Shown here piece after piece: positions 6,599 to 7,114 of a stretch of 7,114 nt of DNA (positions are counted from its first letter, which is position 1; each line of letters opens with the position of its first letter). Source of the DNA: Giesbergeria sp. (lineage in GTDB: Bacteria > Pseudomonadota > Gammaproteobacteria > Burkholderiales > Burkholderiaceae_C); contig JAUYGP010000292.1 in the NCBI GenBank assembly GCA_030690515.1, positions 1 through 7,114 of the forward strand. The letters run 5' to 3'. The position numbers and the translations under genes were made by a program. The notes under the pieces were generated by a model, which had not been told where the DNA came from, searched no databases, and saw nothing but the letters and a program-made list of their open reading frames with translations.

Positions 6599-7114
6599 TG
6601 AACCATTTATTCACCCGCGCCTTGGCGGCCTGGCGCGATGCCCTGGCGGTGGTAGTACGCGACAAGGGCATTTTGTTACTACTGGTGGCCGCACCCGTGC
6701 TGTACGGCTTTTTTTACCCCTGGTTCTACGCCACCGAAGTGGTCACGCAAGTGCCAGTGGCCGTGGTGGACCTGGACCACTCCAGCCTCTCACGCCAGAT
6801 CACGCGCCTGGCGCAGGCTGACCCGAACATCGCCGTGACCCTCGTCACGGGCAACGAGCAAGAGGCACGCGAGGCGCTCTGGAACGGCGCCATTGGCGGC
6901 TACGCCGTGCTACCCGCCGACCTGCACCGCAAGGTACTGCGCAGCGAAGCGGCCGTGGTCAACGTCGAAGGCAACGGTGCCTACACCCTCATCAACAAAG
7001 CGGTGCAACGCGGCTTTGCCGAAGCCGTGGGAACGGCATCGGCGGCGGTGGAAATCCGCATGCTGCAAGCGCACGGCCAGAGCGCCCTGCAGGCGCATGC
7101 CAGCCGCAATCCCG
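6598..7114 (+). CDS. ABC-2 type permease B, 3' end outside window
   Basis: The frame starts at ATG 6598 and is open for 172 codons to the right edge. GGGGGA at 6585-6590 is a good ribosome binding site 7 nt upstream, and the TGATG overlap with the previous stop suggests translational coupling. The visible part has a membrane helix at about 24-45 (GILLLLVAAPVLYGFFYPWF) and the first two thirds or more of a periplasmic domain. It is a clear paralogue of permease A: VVDLDHSSLSRQITRL here against VQDEDHSNLSRQLTRM there, with YAVLPADLHRKV matching YAVVVIPRDFARDV, and no gap of note in the alignment by eye. The five C-terminal helices expected from the family lie past the window. Likely partner of permease A in a heterodimer, as YbhS and YbhR are thought to be. 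Confidence 0.88.
   Translation, partial: MNHLFTRALAAWRDALAVVVRDKGILLLLVAAPVLYGFFYPWFYATEVVTQVPVAVVDLDHSSLSRQITRLAQADPNIAVTLVTGNEQEAREALWNGAIGGYAVLPADLHRKVLRSEAAVVNVEGNGAYTLINKAVQRGFAEAVGTASAAVEIRMLQAHGQSALQAHASRNP

Noticed and set aside
6335..6715. Runs of seven T in both permease genes (6335-6341 and 6709-6715) as frameshift or phase-variation sites.
   Set aside because: Both are ordinary Phe-Phe codons in membrane segments and the frames are intact; seven bases is short for slippage.

Overview
The window is high-GC, densely coded DNA and reads as Betaproteobacteria, most likely the family Comamonadaceae (Acidovorax/Comamonas type). The reasons are a large DUF1631 protein, GC-rich codon use throughout, and a TAGCGCTT...AAGCGCTA intergenic hairpin that resembles, from memory, dispersed repeats in that family. 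Genus cannot be fixed from the sequence alone.

Layout. (1) Positions 3-2213, + strand: the 3' part of a DUF1631 gene of unknown function whose frame is open to the left edge. (2) 2214-2278: a short convergent gap with an 8-bp perfect stem-loop. (3) 2279-2881, - strand: a TetR/AcrR-type repressor. (4) 2882-2992: a divergent control region with two near-identical 16-bp palindromes (GGTAC-N6-GTACC) in opposite orientation, each covering the putative -35 of one of two interlocked promoters. (5) 2993-7114, + strand: a tightly packed efflux operon: TolC-type outer membrane factor, HlyD-type periplasmic adaptor, ABC-2 permease A, and ABC-2 permease B, which runs off the right edge.

How the genes work together (inference from families and context): permeases A and B would form the inner-membrane core, the adaptor bridges the periplasm, and the outer membrane factor gives the exit duct. 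The TetR protein probably represses both itself and the operon until a ligand, perhaps the exported compound, releases it. The substrate cannot be read from the sequence. The layout recalls the E. coli ybhGFSR/cecR and yhiI-rbbA-yhhJ exporters, but no ATP-binding cassette gene lies between adaptor and permeases, where those systems carry it. It must be beyond 7114, elsewhere in the genome, or absent.

I found no tRNA, rRNA, CRISPR array, insertion sequence or attachment site. The points most worth a second look are the paired operators, the missing ATPase, and the repeat hairpin set between adaptor and permease A, right up against a start codon with no visible ribosome binding site.
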